A DNA stretch of 56,212 nt from Candidatus Aminicenantota bacterium (GCA_017886205.1 JAFNEO010000041.1:1-56212); one strand, 5' to 3'; counted from the stretch's first letter, positions 17,289 through 26,655 are shown. Made by a program: numbers and translations. Notes: generated by a model from the letters alone, not told the origin.

Positions 17289-18233
17289 CTAAGCTTGATA
17301 CAGTGCTTTGATCCATTCCCATTCCTCCCGCAGCCCATCCTTGAGGACGGTCCGGGGGGAGTAGCCGAGGTCGAGGCGTGCCTTTTGGATGTCGGCGAAG
17401 GTATGAGCGACATCGCCCTTTTGCCGTTCTTCCCGTTTCACCTCGACCTTTTTTCCGCAGATCTCTTCGAGGACCGGGAAGAGGTCGTTCAGACGTTCCC
17501 GGTGTCCTCCGCCGACGTTGTAGACTTCACCGGCGCGGCCCCGCCGGCTGGCAGAGAGGCTGGCCTCCACGATGTCGTCGACATAGGTGAAATCGCGGGT
17601 CTGCTCCCCGTCTCCGAAGACGGCGATGGGCCGGCCCTCGGCGATCGCCCGGAAAAACTTGTGGAAGGCCATGTCCGGCCGCTGACCGGGCCCGTAGACC
17701 GTGAAAAACCGGAGCGCGACGGTCGGGACCCCATAGTTCTGGAAATAGAGAAAACAGAGCTGCTCGGCGGCCAGCTTGGTGACGCCGTAGGGAGAGAGGG
17801 GATAAGGAAGGCTCGTCTCCGACATCGGCAGCGTCGGGGACAACCCGTAAACCGAGGAAGAGGAGGCGTAGATCAGCCTGTGAAGAGGCTTTCCCTTGGC
17901 CCCCTCCAGCAGCCGCTGGGTGCACTGGATGTTGTTCTGGATGTAGACGGAGAAATTCTCCCCCCAGCTCGATCGCACGCCCGCTTGGGCGGCCAGATGG
18001 TACACGACGTCGACCCGGGCGAGGATTCCCTCGAGGTCGAGGTCGAGGAGGTCCTGCGGAAGGAACTCGAAATTCCGGTCGCCGGCGAGCGGAGAGAGGT
18101 TGCGCTCCTTGATCCAGCGAGGGTAGAAATCGGTGAAGGAATCGACCGCGATGACGTGAGCGCCTTCCCGGAGCAGGCGGCGACTGAGGTGAGACCCGAT
18201 GAACCCCGCCGCGCCTGTCACCAGCACGTTCAT
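17289..18233 (-). CDS. NAD-dependent sugar-nucleotide epimerase (GalE/UDP-glucuronate 4-epimerase type)
   Basis: A 314-residue extended SDR. The Rossmann motif is GAAGFIGSHL (7-16), the catalytic Ser-Tyr-Lys set is in YASSSSVYG and SPYGVTK, and RFFTVYGPGQRPDMAFHKF matches UDP-glucuronate epimerases and related enzymes. It would interconvert UDP-sugars for surface polysaccharide. It overlaps rpe by 4 nt (ATGA). Substrate specificity cannot be fixed from sequence. Confidence 0.88.
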   Translation of the reverse strand: MNVLVTGAAGFIGSHLSRRLLREGAHVIAVDSFTDFYPRWIKERNLSPLAGDRNFEFLPQDLLDLDLEGILARVDVVYHLAAQAGVRSSWGENFSVYIQNNIQCTQRLLEGAKGKPLHRLIYASSSSVYGLSPTLPMSETSLPYPLSPYGVTKLAAEQLCFLYFQNYGVPTVALRFFTVYGPGQRPDMAFHKFFRAIAEGRPIAVFGDGEQTRDFTYVDDIVEASLSASRRGRAGEVYNVGGGHRERLNDLFPVLEEICGKKVEVKREERQKGDVAHTFADIQKARLDLGYSPRTVLKDGLREEWEWIKALYQA

Positions 18234-18898
18234 CGGTGGTTTTCCTTGGTCATGATTTCCTTCAGCCGGGCGATCACCCGGACCGGGTCTTCGGCGGCGA
18301 AGATGGCTGCACCCACGACCAGGATCTCGGCGCCGTCCCGGATCAGGCTTTCCGCGTTGGCCGGGTTGACCCCCCCGTCCACCTCGATAGGGATGGAGAG
18401 GTTCTGTCCGCCGATCCAGCTCCGCAGCTGCCGGATCTTTTGGTGCGTGGACTCAACGAACTTCTGTCCCCCGAACCCCGGGTCGACCGACATCACCAGG
18501 ATGTAGTCGAGCTCCTTCAGGATGTCGTTGAGGAGATGGATCGGTGTCGCCGGGTTGAGGGCGATGCCGGCCTTGCGGCCGAGCTCTTTGATCAAGGAGA
18601 TATCGCGGTGAAGGTGGGTGGAGGCCTCGACGTGAATGGAGATCCAGTCGGCTCCGGCCTCGTGGAAGAGGGGGATGAAGAAACCGGGGTTTTCGACCAT
18701 CAAGTGAACATCGATCGGCAGTCGGGTTGTCTTTTTAATCGAAGAGACGGCCTGTGGTCCAAGGGTCAGGTTGGGGACGAAGTGGCCGTCCATGATGTCG
18801 AGGTGGATCATATCCGCCCCGGCGTCCTCGGCCATCCGAACGGCCTCTCCGATCCGGGAGAAATCCGCGGACAAGATCGAGGGGGCGAGTCGGATCAT
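18230..18898 (-). CDS. rpe: Ribulose-phosphate 3-epimerase
   Basis: A 222-residue TIM-barrel enzyme that interconverts D-ribulose-5-P and D-xylulose-5-P. The signature segments are APSILSADF, HLDIMDGHFVPNLTLGP, DVHLMVENP, VMSVDPGFGGQKF and EVDGGVNPAN, holding the metal-binding His/Asp pairs. Length is normal. It is sandwiched by 4-nt overlaps with the PASTA gene upstream and the epimerase downstream, so the three are translationally coupled. Confidence 0.96.
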   Translation of the reverse strand: MIRLAPSILSADFSRIGEAVRMAEDAGADMIHLDIMDGHFVPNLTLGPQAVSSIKKTTRLPIDVHLMVENPGFFIPLFHEAGADWISIHVEASTHLHRDISLIKELGRKAGIALNPATPIHLLNDILKELDYILVMSVDPGFGGQKFVESTHQKIRQLRSWIGGQNLSIPIEVDGGVNPANAESLIRDGAEILVVGAAIFAAEDPVRVIARLKEIMTKENHR

Positions 18899-19614
18899 CG
18901 GCTGACCTCCAAGGCGATCAGGCTTCTCTTGGCGATTCCGAAGCCGTTGGGAGGGAACTGTTTGATGATGACGCCCGGGTCAAGGCCCGGATAGTAGGAG
19001 TAGCGAACATCGGCCACCTTGAAGCCCAGCTCTTTGAGCCGGGATAGGCAGGGGCCGGCCTTCCGGCCGATGAGGTCGGGCATCAGGTATCTCGGCTCGA
19101 TCTCTCCCTGGCTCACCAGGAAATTGAGGGGAGTGGGGCGTTTGATCCTCTGTCCCCCCGGCGCAGGCTCCTGAGCGATGATGCGGCCGGCCGCATACTG
19201 GGCGGTATGAATCTGGGAGATCAGCCCTCTCTGCTGCCCGCCTTCGCCCAGGACCTTGCTGGCTGCTTCCAGGCTCCTGCCGACGAGCGCGGGGACCTCG
19301 ACGAGCTCGCTCCCACCGCTGACGATAACGCGGACAGGCCGGTTGACCCGGATCTTGGAGCCCGCCGGCGGATCCTGAGATATGATCTGACCCCGCTCAT
19401 AGCGGTCGTTGAATTCGATCCCCTTTTCCTGGAGAGGCAGTCTCTTCTGGGCGAGATCCCTCTCCGCCTCGGCCAGGGTTTTCCCAGAGACATCAGGTAC
19501 CGAGACGATGTCCCCTTTCTGGATGACATGGGACGATAAGACCGCGGTGGAGAGAAAGACGATCAGAAGAAAGAGCAGGAATTGGCTATAGGCCAGGGTT
19601 TTTTGGGACGGCAT
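18895..19614 (-). CDS. Membrane-anchored protein with three PASTA domains
   Basis: A 239-residue protein with an N-terminal membrane anchor (FLLFLLIVFLSTAVLSS), then three PASTA repeats at about 35-100, 101-170 and 171-239. Each has a V/MPDxxG or VPALVG start and an IISQDPPAGS-like end. It has no kinase domain. PASTA repeats bind peptidoglycan fragments in PknB and PBPs. Genes like this often precede rpe and follow fmt/rsmB, but here the upstream partners are missing. I chose the ATG at 19614; a GTG at 19641 is possible. Confidence 0.85.
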   Translation of the reverse strand: MPSQKTLAYSQFLLFLLIVFLSTAVLSSHVIQKGDIVSVPDVSGKTLAEAERDLAQKRLPLQEKGIEFNDRYERGQIISQDPPAGSKIRVNRPVRVIVSGGSELVEVPALVGRSLEAASKVLGEGGQQRGLISQIHTAQYAAGRIIAQEPAPGGQRIKRPTPLNFLVSQGEIEPRYLMPDLIGRKAGPCLSRLKELGFKVADVRYSYYPGLDPGVIIKQFPPNGFGIAKRSLIALEVSR

Positions 19615-19724
19615 AATGTAGGCACCGCGCTGTTCGAGCACTCTAATTTTTGAAATTCTTGATTAAGATACCATACTATTAGAACGAAGTAAACACGACG
19701 CGGGTTGCGTGCAGACGACTCTCG

Positions 19725-19753
19725 TTGAGTGCCGTCGGTCATTGAATTATAAT
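19725..19753 (+). promoter_or_regulatory. Sigma-70 promoter of the threonine aldolase gene
   Basis: -35 TTGAGT (19725-19730), 17-nt spacer, perfect -10 TATAAT (19748-19753). The transcript would start about 30 nt before the ATG at 19792. Confidence 0.8.
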
Positions 19754-19791
19754 GAGCCGGTATCCAAGAGACCCGACAGGAGATAGGGACG

Positions 19792-20829
19792 ATGAGCAAG
19801 ATATCCGATTTCCGGAGCGATACGGTCACCCGTCCGACGGAGAGCATGAGGCGGGCCATGGCCGGGGCGGTCGTTGGCGACGACGTCCTCGGCGACGATC
19901 CTACGGTGCAGGACCTCGAGGCGTTGGCCGCGGGCATAATGGGCAAGGAGGCCGCTTTGTTCGTACCCTCGGGAACGATGGGGAATTCGGTGGCGGTCAA
20001 GGCCTGGACGCGCGAGCTCGAAGAAGTGATCGTGGAAGCCCGGTCGCACATCTTTAACATGGAATCCACCCATCTGACCTTCATCTCCCGGGTGACCCCG
20101 CGGCCGCTCGGTTCTCGGCGGGGCGCCATGGACCCGGACGAGGTCGAGGCCAACATCAGGAAGCCTTCGGTCTACATCCCGCGGACGTCGCTCGTCTGTG
20201 TCGAAAACACCCATAACAACTGGAGCGGCGCCGTCCTGCCTCTCGCCAACCTCAAAGCCATGCGGGAGATCGCCGACAAACATCAGATCAGGATCCACAT
20301 GGACGGGGCCCGCATTTTTAACGCCAGCACGGCTTCCTCTATCCCGGTGAAGGATTATGCGGCGCTGGCCGATTCGGTGATGTTCTGTTTGTCCAAAGGG
20401 CTCTCCGCGCCGGTCGGGTCGATGCTCGCCGGTCCGCGCGGCTTTATCGACTATGCCCGGAGGATTCGGAAAGCACTTGGAGGGGGAATGAGGCAGGCGG
20501 GGGTATTGGCCGCGCCGGGAATCATCGCCCTGACTGAGATGGTCGGCCGGCTCGGTCAAGACCATGCGCGCGCCAAAAAGCTGGCTTCGGCCATCGCCGG
20601 TTTGCCCGGGGTCAGGCTCGACCCCGCGGACATCGAGACCAACATCATCATCTTTGAACTTTCCCATCCTCGCGTCTCGATCTCCGAGTTCATCGACGAG
20701 CTCAGAAAACGGCGCGTCCTGGCGCTGGCGCTGAGCGGCGGCGTCCGCTTCGTCACCCACAATGACATCGACGACGAGGATGTCGAGCGGGCCATCGCCG
20801 CCTTCCAAGAAATTCTCGCCCGAGGCTAG
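19792..20829 (+). CDS. ltaE: Low-specificity L-threonine aldolase
   Basis: A 345-residue PLP enzyme of fold type I that cleaves L-threonine or L-allo-threonine to glycine and acetaldehyde. Motifs: DFRSDTVTRPT at the start, VVGDDVLGDDPTVQ, the PLP-ring Asp in HMDGARIFNAS (D171), and the Schiff-base Lys in FCLSKGLSAPVGS (K202). The ribosome site is AGGAGATAGGG. Its 3' end overlaps the convergent Fe-S oxidoreductase gene by 4 nt. Confidence 0.95.
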   Translation: MSKISDFRSDTVTRPTESMRRAMAGAVVGDDVLGDDPTVQDLEALAAGIMGKEAALFVPSGTMGNSVAVKAWTRELEEVIVEARSHIFNMESTHLTFISRVTPRPLGSRRGAMDPDEVEANIRKPSVYIPRTSLVCVENTHNNWSGAVLPLANLKAMREIADKHQIRIHMDGARIFNASTASSIPVKDYAALADSVMFCLSKGLSAPVGSMLAGPRGFIDYARRIRKALGGGMRQAGVLAAPGIIALTEMVGRLGQDHARAKKLASAIAGLPGVRLDPADIETNIIIFELSHPRVSISEFIDELRKRRVLALALSGGVRFVTHNDIDDEDVERAIAAFQEILARG

Positions 20830-22838
20830 GGTCCGAGAGCGTCGGCGATGAGCTGGGCGAGGTCCTTGACCTTGATGTCTCCTCTCTGTTTGTCCTTGAG
20901 CCCGTCTTTCAGCATGTTGAGGCAGAACGGGCAGGACGTGGCCGCGACCTCTGCCCCTGAGGCGATGACCTCCTCGGTCCGCAGGTGGTTGATGCGCTGG
21001 CCGAGCTTCTCTTCTGTCCACATCAAGCCCCCTCCGGCGCCGCAGCAAAAGCTGTGCTCGCGATTGTTCTTAAGTTCGGCGAAGGTCTTCGGGCCGAGCG
21101 AAGCGATGATCTCCCGCGGTTCTGTGATGAGCCCGTTGTGACGTCCGAAATAGCAGGAATCGTGATAGGTCAGCCGGGAAAGCCCGTTCGCCCCGAGCAG
21201 CAGCCGTCCTGCCCTGATCAGCTCCCGCAGAAAGACGACGTGCGGGATGACCTCGATCTCGGCCAGTCGGGCTTGGTCTTTTTCCGGGATGCCGGGGAGG
21301 AGCCCGCGGAGTTTGGGATATTCGTTCTTAAACGTGTTATAGCCATGGGGGCAGAAGGTGAGGATCTTTTTCACTTGATACTGGAGCCAGAGGCCGGCAT
21401 TTTCCGCGGCCAGGCTTTGGAAGAGGTATTCTTGGCCCAGGCGGCGAGCCGAATCGCCGCAGCATTTTTCCTCAGTCCCCAGGATGGCGAAATCGAGGCC
21501 GGCCTTTTTTAGGATCGTGACCATGGCCTTGGCGATCTGTGCGCCTTCTTCATCAAACGAACCAGCGCAGCCGACCCAGAGCAGATATTCGGCCGAGCCG
21601 CGCTCCGCCATCAGAGGCACGTCCAGCCCGACGGCCCAGTCCGCCCGCTTGGCGAACCCGATGCCCCAGGGGTTCGAGTTCGTCTCCATGTTTCGGAAGA
21701 AGGCGCCGAGCTCCTGCGGAAACCGGCTCCGCATCAGGACTTCGCTCTGGCGGACGCCGACGATCTTGCGGATGTGCTCGATCTCGACCGGGCAGACGTG
21801 CTGGCAGGCGCCGCAGGTGGTGCAGGTCCAGATCTCCCCTTCGGTGTGAACATCAGGAAGGAGAGGGGGCAGGTCATCGCGCTTGTTCTCGACCAGTCTC
21901 CGCCTTTGTTCGAGCAGGTGTTTCTTCAGGTTGAAGATGATCATCTTGGGAGAGAGGGGCTTGCCGCTGGCGAAGGCCGGGCAGGCGTCCTGGCAGCGGC
22001 CGCACTCCATGCAGGCGAAGGCGTCGAGATAATCCTTCCAACTGAGGTCGGCCGCCTTCTCGACGCCGAAGACTTCGGCCTGTTCGATATTGATCGGCCG
22101 GATCTCGCGGCCCGAGCCGGGAGACCGGAGGAAGACGTTCACTGGGCCGGTGAACATGTGGAAATACTTGGAGTGGGGGACATAGGCGATGAACCCGAAG
22201 ACGATCAAGATATGGAGCCACCAGGAGATCTTGAGATGGGCGGCTAAAGTCCCAACCGGCAGGCCGGTGAGTCCTGCGGCCAGCGTTTTTCCCAGAAATG
22301 ACAACCGGGCGCTCTCCGGATGGGAGGCAATGGCGAAGGCCTCGAAATAGAGATAGCTCAGGGTGACAGAGATCAACAGCGCGTAGATCACACCGGAGTC
22401 GAAGAGTGTCGTCCGGTAGGCCTTTGGCCGGATGAGGAAGCGGCGGACGATGAAAAAGGCGACACCGACCAGCACGAGGACGGCGAAAGTGTCGACGAGG
22501 AGTGAGAAGAAGAGGCCGAACCCGGCGTTCCCGAAGAGGTAGAACTTGTCGAAAAACCCCTCGAGCGTGTGGTTGACGGTCATCGTGTCGAAGTTCAGGG
22601 CGCCGTAGAAGATGAGCACGTGCATAATCCCGGTGAAGGCTCGTTCGTCCTTGAGCGTGCATCTTTGGAGGAAGACTTTGGCCAGCGTATCTCCCAGGCG
22701 GCGCCAGACGTCGCCGGCCCGAAACTCCGGCTTCCCCCGGCGGAGGATTTGAAGCCGCATGCGGACCGGGTAGATAAATGCGGCCGCCGTCGCCAGGATG
22801 ACCAGAGAGAAGAGGGCCTTTTCCCAGGCTGGTAGCAT
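20826..22838 (-). CDS. Membrane-bound (Fe-S) oxidoreductase with HdrD-like CCG domains
   Basis: A 670-residue protein. The N-terminal ~240 residues form 5-6 membrane helices like the NarI/DsrM cytochrome b subunit. Then come two [4Fe-4S] ferredoxin motifs, CMECGRCQDACP and CTTCGACQHVCP. Two CCG domains follow, with cysteine sets GCAGSF...EKCCGD and DSCYFGRHN...FCCGAGGG. This is the layout of HdrDE-like or EtfD-type proteins that pass electrons between a soluble donor such as ETF and the quinone pool. No etf genes are nearby. It lies 11 nt after a small barrel gene. Confidence 0.88.
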   Translation of the reverse strand: MLPAWEKALFSLVILATAAAFIYPVRMRLQILRRGKPEFRAGDVWRRLGDTLAKVFLQRCTLKDERAFTGIMHVLIFYGALNFDTMTVNHTLEGFFDKFYLFGNAGFGLFFSLLVDTFAVLVLVGVAFFIVRRFLIRPKAYRTTLFDSGVIYALLISVTLSYLYFEAFAIASHPESARLSFLGKTLAAGLTGLPVGTLAAHLKISWWLHILIVFGFIAYVPHSKYFHMFTGPVNVFLRSPGSGREIRPINIEQAEVFGVEKAADLSWKDYLDAFACMECGRCQDACPAFASGKPLSPKMIIFNLKKHLLEQRRRLVENKRDDLPPLLPDVHTEGEIWTCTTCGACQHVCPVEIEHIRKIVGVRQSEVLMRSRFPQELGAFFRNMETNSNPWGIGFAKRADWAVGLDVPLMAERGSAEYLLWVGCAGSFDEEGAQIAKAMVTILKKAGLDFAILGTEEKCCGDSARRLGQEYLFQSLAAENAGLWLQYQVKKILTFCPHGYNTFKNEYPKLRGLLPGIPEKDQARLAEIEVIPHVVFLRELIRAGRLLLGANGLSRLTYHDSCYFGRHNGLITEPREIIASLGPKTFAELKNNREHSFCCGAGGGLMWTEEKLGQRINHLRTEEVIASGAEVAATSCPFCLNMLKDGLKDKQRGDIKVKDLAQLIADALGP

Positions 22839-22849
22839 GCTTCCTCCTT

Positions 22850-23680
22850 TTAAAAAGGAATGGCAATTCCCCAGGTCAATTTATAGTATGTTTGCTTGTT
22901 GCCGAGGGGACTTCTCACCAGGTCCGACCAGATACCTCCTCCCAGGCTGGCTTCGAGCCATCCGGACAGCCGGGCGCGGAAGACGAGGTCGGCCAGCCAG
23001 GTCTCGCTCCGGCCGAACGTCCGGCTGGACTGAGCGATGACCTGGAGGCTTAAACTGGCTGCCTCGCCGAGTGATGCGCCGACCCGCAGGCCGAGCTCCT
23101 GCCTGAGCTTCTCGCCCGAAAGGTCGAGATAAACTCTCTGGTTGGTGTGGTGGAAGAACCGCAGGAAAGGCTCGACGATAAAAGCCTCCCCAGGCCAAGG
23201 TATATATATTCCGAAGGAGTTGCGGTTGGTGTAGTAGGGCTTGCCGAGCAGGGTGCTGGTGTGGTCCGAGTCGTGGTCGGAATCGTGGCCGATATCCAGG
23301 GCCAGGTTGCGGACGACCTGCTGGCGGAGAGAGAAGTGCCAGTCGAACTTGGTCCTCTCCCCGTCTTTGTCATGGGTGATGAGCTGGGCGTGAAGGATGG
23401 TGCTCGACGAGATCAGGAGATAGTTATGGAACCCGAAGTTCCAGCGGTCCTCTTCGCCGCTGAGGTCGTTGTAGCTGGGAAAAGTGGAGGGGGAGAGCAG
23501 CTGGCCGAAGAGTTCCCCGTGCAGGGTGATCTTCTTCTGGTAGAAGAGGTTCTCTCGGGGGTCAAAGCGGCGGTAGATGAAGACCTCGTAGCCGGGGAGG
23601 ACGGGTGGGAGCCAAAGGCAGACGGCCAGGCCCCCAAGCAATACTATTCCGATCGGTTTTATATAGTTTTTAAAATTCAT
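22850..23680 (-). CDS. Outer-membrane barrel-like protein, function unknown
   Basis: A 276-residue protein with an N-terminal hydrophobic signal (IGIVLLGGLAVCLWLPPVLPG). Many alternating strands follow, for example WNFGFHNYLLISSSTILHAQLI and ASLGGGIWSDL, and it ends KLTWGIAIPF. A His/Asp-rich loop (HDSDHDSDH) could bind metal. The start overlaps the end of the Oar-like gene by 11 nt. No family recognised. Confidence 0.7.
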   Translation of the reverse strand: MNFKNYIKPIGIVLLGGLAVCLWLPPVLPGYEVFIYRRFDPRENLFYQKKITLHGELFGQLLSPSTFPSYNDLSGEEDRWNFGFHNYLLISSSTILHAQLITHDKDGERTKFDWHFSLRQQVVRNLALDIGHDSDHDSDHTSTLLGKPYYTNRNSFGIYIPWPGEAFIVEPFLRFFHHTNQRVYLDLSGEKLRQELGLRVGASLGEAASLSLQVIAQSSRTFGRSETWLADLVFRARLSGWLEASLGGGIWSDLVRSPLGNKQTYYKLTWGIAIPF

Positions 23681-26423
23681 AGCGCATTCCCAAACGGATG
23701 ACCCGCGGCGACTGGATTTCGGTGGCGTAGCGCAACGGGAATTCCGGCCCCGTCCATTCGTTCTCCCGAGTCGCCAGGGCCCAGTCGAAAATATTGTACG
23801 CGTCGAGGAAGACCCGGCCCCGGGCCCTGCCCAGGGCGATGGTCTTCTCCAGCCGCAGGTCCACAGTCATGTTGAACTCATAGCGGGCCACACCACGCGG
23901 GAAGGACTGGATGTAGAAAGGTCCCTGGTTGAGTCCGGTGATGATGATCTTGCGGCTGAACGGCTGTCCGTCGTAGTACTTGGCCAGGCCGGCCAGGCGG
24001 AAACCAAAGGGCAAGGGGAAGCTTACCCCCAGCCGGGCCGTGTAGGCCCGGTCGAAGCGCAGGCGCCCCTTGGCGAAGAGAAAGGCATTGGGATTGTCAT
24101 AGAGAGCCCCGATGACGCCATCGTCATTCTCGTATTCGGTATTCCCCGGGCTCGACGTCCCGATGGCCTCGGTGGCCGTGGCGGCAAGGAAGAACACGGT
24201 GGGGCCGAATTTCTTGACCAGGGTAAGGTCGAGCCCGCGGTACCGGCTGACCCGGCTCCCGGCGTCCGGGTTTGTTAGCAAGAAGAGATCGTTTCCCAAT
24301 GTCTCTTTGTTCTGGTTGTACACCGTCAGGTAGAGATCGTCGGGGGTCCCCGGGATCGTGTCGTCCCCGGGGTCGTAGAGCTGGACCGGGCTGTATGTGG
24401 TAAGCGGGACGCCGATGTTGAGCGTCTCCACGAGGTGGCGCGTCTCCCGGTAGAAGCCCGCCAAGGTCAGATAGAGATCACCCTGGAAGATCTTCGTGAT
24501 GGAGACGGAAGATTCGTCCGTGTACGGCCTTTTGAGTCCGGGATCGATGTCGGCATAAAACGGCCCCTCCCGCCGCCACAGTTCTCCCTCCTCGCCCGGC
24601 TGGAATCGCCCGTCATGGTTGAGGTCTGTCCAAGGATAGACCAGAGCGCCGACGGCCTGAGGATTCCCATAGCTCAGATACTGGAGGGGAAGATGGAAAT
24701 AGGTGCGGCCGGCCGATACCCTAAGGGTCAGGGACTTATCGTTCAAAAAGGGAAGGGCGAAGCTCAAGCGCGGAGCGACATTGAGCCAATCGATTTTTCC
24801 TCCTTCCCGGTCGGGTGGCGGGAAGATATCGGGCAGCGCCCCGATTCGGGGGACCCGGCCTCGCGTCGAGACCAGGTGAAGTCCAAACGAGAGCGAGGCC
24901 AAGTTCGGGAAGAGGATGTGATCCTCGGCGAAAAGATGGATATCGAAGGACGTCTCCTTGTGGTGGACGGGCGTATTATAACGAACGATCTCGAACGGCT
25001 CATCTCCCAAGTAATGAAGATGGATGTTGTCGAGGATCTCTTCCTCTGACGAAGAGACCGCATAGCGCAAGGATAATCCGTAGTCGACCCGCTGGTGGAG
25101 CCGGGACAGGCGACCAAATACGGCCTGTCCTTTTCCCTGCAGGATGACGGTCGTCCGATCGTCCCGGCCGGCCGCGGCCGCCGCTCCCGAAGGGATCTCC
25201 CGGAATACTTCTTGGCCATGAGGCTCACTGACGCCGTCCTGGAATTGGGAATGGATGTTGCCCTTGTTGAACGCAGCGCCGACCTCGAAATGGTGGTCCG
25301 GCCGGAAGCGGGCGCGCCAGATGACCTGGAATACGTTGTAGAGATTTTTCCGGTCGAGCGTTGCCGAAAACGGCACATCCCGGGCCGCTCCGGAAGTGGG
25401 ATGATGGATCGCCTGGCCGGTCCAGAGGACATGGAGAGAGCTCCGGCCGAGCCGATAGGTGAGGTTGGCCAGGGCCGAAGATATCGTCCCTTTATCGTCC
25501 GGGCCGAACTCGGCGACATCCCGACTGAGGTTCAGGTATGACAGGGAAGCGAAAACGAGGAGCTTTTCCGGAACGATAGGGCCGGAGAACTGGGCGCTGT
25601 AGTTCTCAAAGGAATTCAGCCGGGTTCGTTCATTAAGGCCTTCGTCCTGCAGCCTCAGGGGGTTGGAGCCGGATGTCATCCCCGGGGTGGTGAAAAAGGC
25701 GGTAAGGGCGCCGTGATAATCGGCCGTGCCCTGTTTGGGAACCAAGTCGAAAGCACCTCCCGGCGAAAGATAGGCGATAGGCTGCCGGCCGTTGCTGTGG
25801 GTGACGAACTGGAGCGCCTCGAGGTCGGGATAATAGAGAGGAGTTCCCGTGACACAGGGATCGGTCGCCTCCAGCCCGTTGATGAGATAAGAGCTCTGCG
25901 TCCAGGAGACGCTGCCGCGCGAGCTCCAGAGCGCCGGCAGGCTCGCCCAGACGCCCCCGACGTCGATCCTGTTGGTTGTAGCCGATAGATCTTGGTTTTC
26001 GATAAGCGACCAGATGTTGTTGGCCGATGGCATTGACTGGACTTGGAAATCATCGATGATCGTGCGGGAGGAGACATCGGACAGATCGGCCCAGACCAGG
26101 GATGGGCCGGAGCCCGCCGACGTCGCCTTCGCCGTCAAGTTGATCCGGACAAAGAGGACGCACGACGGTTCGAAGGCGATGCCTTGGCGAGAGTACGGCC
26201 CGAACCCTGCGCGGTCGATGAGGAGGCCGTATCTACCCGGCGGGATTCCGCTGAGGGCGAAGGAACCGTCGGCGGTTGACCGGGCCGACAGGCGGATCAG
26301 GCCGTCGGCCGAGGTCAGTTCGATGTGGGCGTCGGCGACGGGCCCGCCGCCCGGGTCGAGGATGCCGCCGAGAAGGACTCCCGGATTTTGCGCCCAGGCG
26401 AGCGGGGCGACCATGAGAATCAT
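23670..26423 (-). CDS. Oar-like TonB-dependent receptor with carboxypeptidase-regulatory domain
   Basis: At least 917 residues. Directly after the signal region is a carboxypeptidase-regulatory-like beta domain (LLGGILDPGGGPVADAHIELTS... GSFALSGIPPGRYGLLIDRAGFGPY). A plug-like region (about 110-230) and a long barrel follow, ending VIRLGMRYEF with the terminal Phe of outer-membrane proteins. No TonB box is obvious. The first ATG leaves only a 12-residue signal remnant (MILMVAPLAWAQ). The frame stays open upstream, and a CTG at 26486 with GGAG 8 nt ahead would supply a full signal peptide. Substrate unknown. Confidence 0.85.
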   Translation of the reverse strand: MILMVAPLAWAQNPGVLLGGILDPGGGPVADAHIELTSADGLIRLSARSTADGSFALSGIPPGRYGLLIDRAGFGPYSRQGIAFEPSCVLFVRINLTAKATSAGSGPSLVWADLSDVSSRTIIDDFQVQSMPSANNIWSLIENQDLSATTNRIDVGGVWASLPALWSSRGSVSWTQSSYLINGLEATDPCVTGTPLYYPDLEALQFVTHSNGRQPIAYLSPGGAFDLVPKQGTADYHGALTAFFTTPGMTSGSNPLRLQDEGLNERTRLNSFENYSAQFSGPIVPEKLLVFASLSYLNLSRDVAEFGPDDKGTISSALANLTYRLGRSSLHVLWTGQAIHHPTSGAARDVPFSATLDRKNLYNVFQVIWRARFRPDHHFEVGAAFNKGNIHSQFQDGVSEPHGQEVFREIPSGAAAAAGRDDRTTVILQGKGQAVFGRLSRLHQRVDYGLSLRYAVSSSEEEILDNIHLHYLGDEPFEIVRYNTPVHHKETSFDIHLFAEDHILFPNLASLSFGLHLVSTRGRVPRIGALPDIFPPPDREGGKIDWLNVAPRLSFALPFLNDKSLTLRVSAGRTYFHLPLQYLSYGNPQAVGALVYPWTDLNHDGRFQPGEEGELWRREGPFYADIDPGLKRPYTDESSVSITKIFQGDLYLTLAGFYRETRHLVETLNIGVPLTTYSPVQLYDPGDDTIPGTPDDLYLTVYNQNKETLGNDLFLLTNPDAGSRVSRYRGLDLTLVKKFGPTVFFLAATATEAIGTSSPGNTEYENDDGVIGALYDNPNAFLFAKGRLRFDRAYTARLGVSFPLPFGFRLAGLAKYYDGQPFSRKIIITGLNQGPFYIQSFPRGVARYEFNMTVDLRLEKTIALGRARGRVFLDAYNIFDWALATRENEWTGPEFPLRYATEIQSPRVIRLGMRYEF

Positions 26424-26513
26424 AAGAATAACGAGGAGCAGCCGGAGGGGCGCAAGAGCGTCGCCAGAGAGGTCGCGTTTTCTCAGTTCTTCATCTCCTG
26501 CCTAAACCTCCCT

Positions 26514-26543
26514 ATAATTCCCAATTTCCGATAGCGCTGTCAA
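26514..26543 (-). promoter_or_regulatory. Possible promoter of the Oar-like operon
   Basis: Minus-strand -35 is a perfect TTGACA (26538-26543), spacer 18 nt, -10 AATTAT (26514-26519, 4 of 6). It sits just upstream of the GGGAGG/AGGAG ribosome sites of the Oar-like gene. Confidence 0.5.
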
Positions 26544-26572
26544 GGAGAGGTTCGCCCGCCGCTATTTCCTTA

Positions 26573-26655
26573 TGATCAAGGCGAGGGAGAGTCCCTGACG
26601 AAAGCCCTCCGAAGCATAGGGGACCTATTTCCATTTTTCTTGACCAAGGCGAGGG
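26573..26655 (+). repeat. Imperfect direct repeat pair
   Basis: TGATCAAGGCGAGGG (26573-26587) recurs as TGACCAAGGCGAGGG (26641-26655), 14 of 15 identical and 68 nt apart. Each copy is preceded by CTATTTCC plus a T-rich stretch, so the repeated unit is longer than the core. Possibly copies of a genome-wide interspersed repeat (inference). Confidence 0.65.

Noticed and set aside
19747..21048. 433-residue minus-strand open frame
   Set aside because: Antisense to the threonine aldolase and its promoter; low-complexity Arg/Gly/Asp composition and no family match.
23050..23373. Repetitive Asp/His/Ser codons as a possible CRISPR or tandem repeat
   Set aside because: The GACTCGGAC-like repeats code for the HDSDHDSDH loop of one protein and are too few and irregular for an array. 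No CRISPR array was found anywhere.
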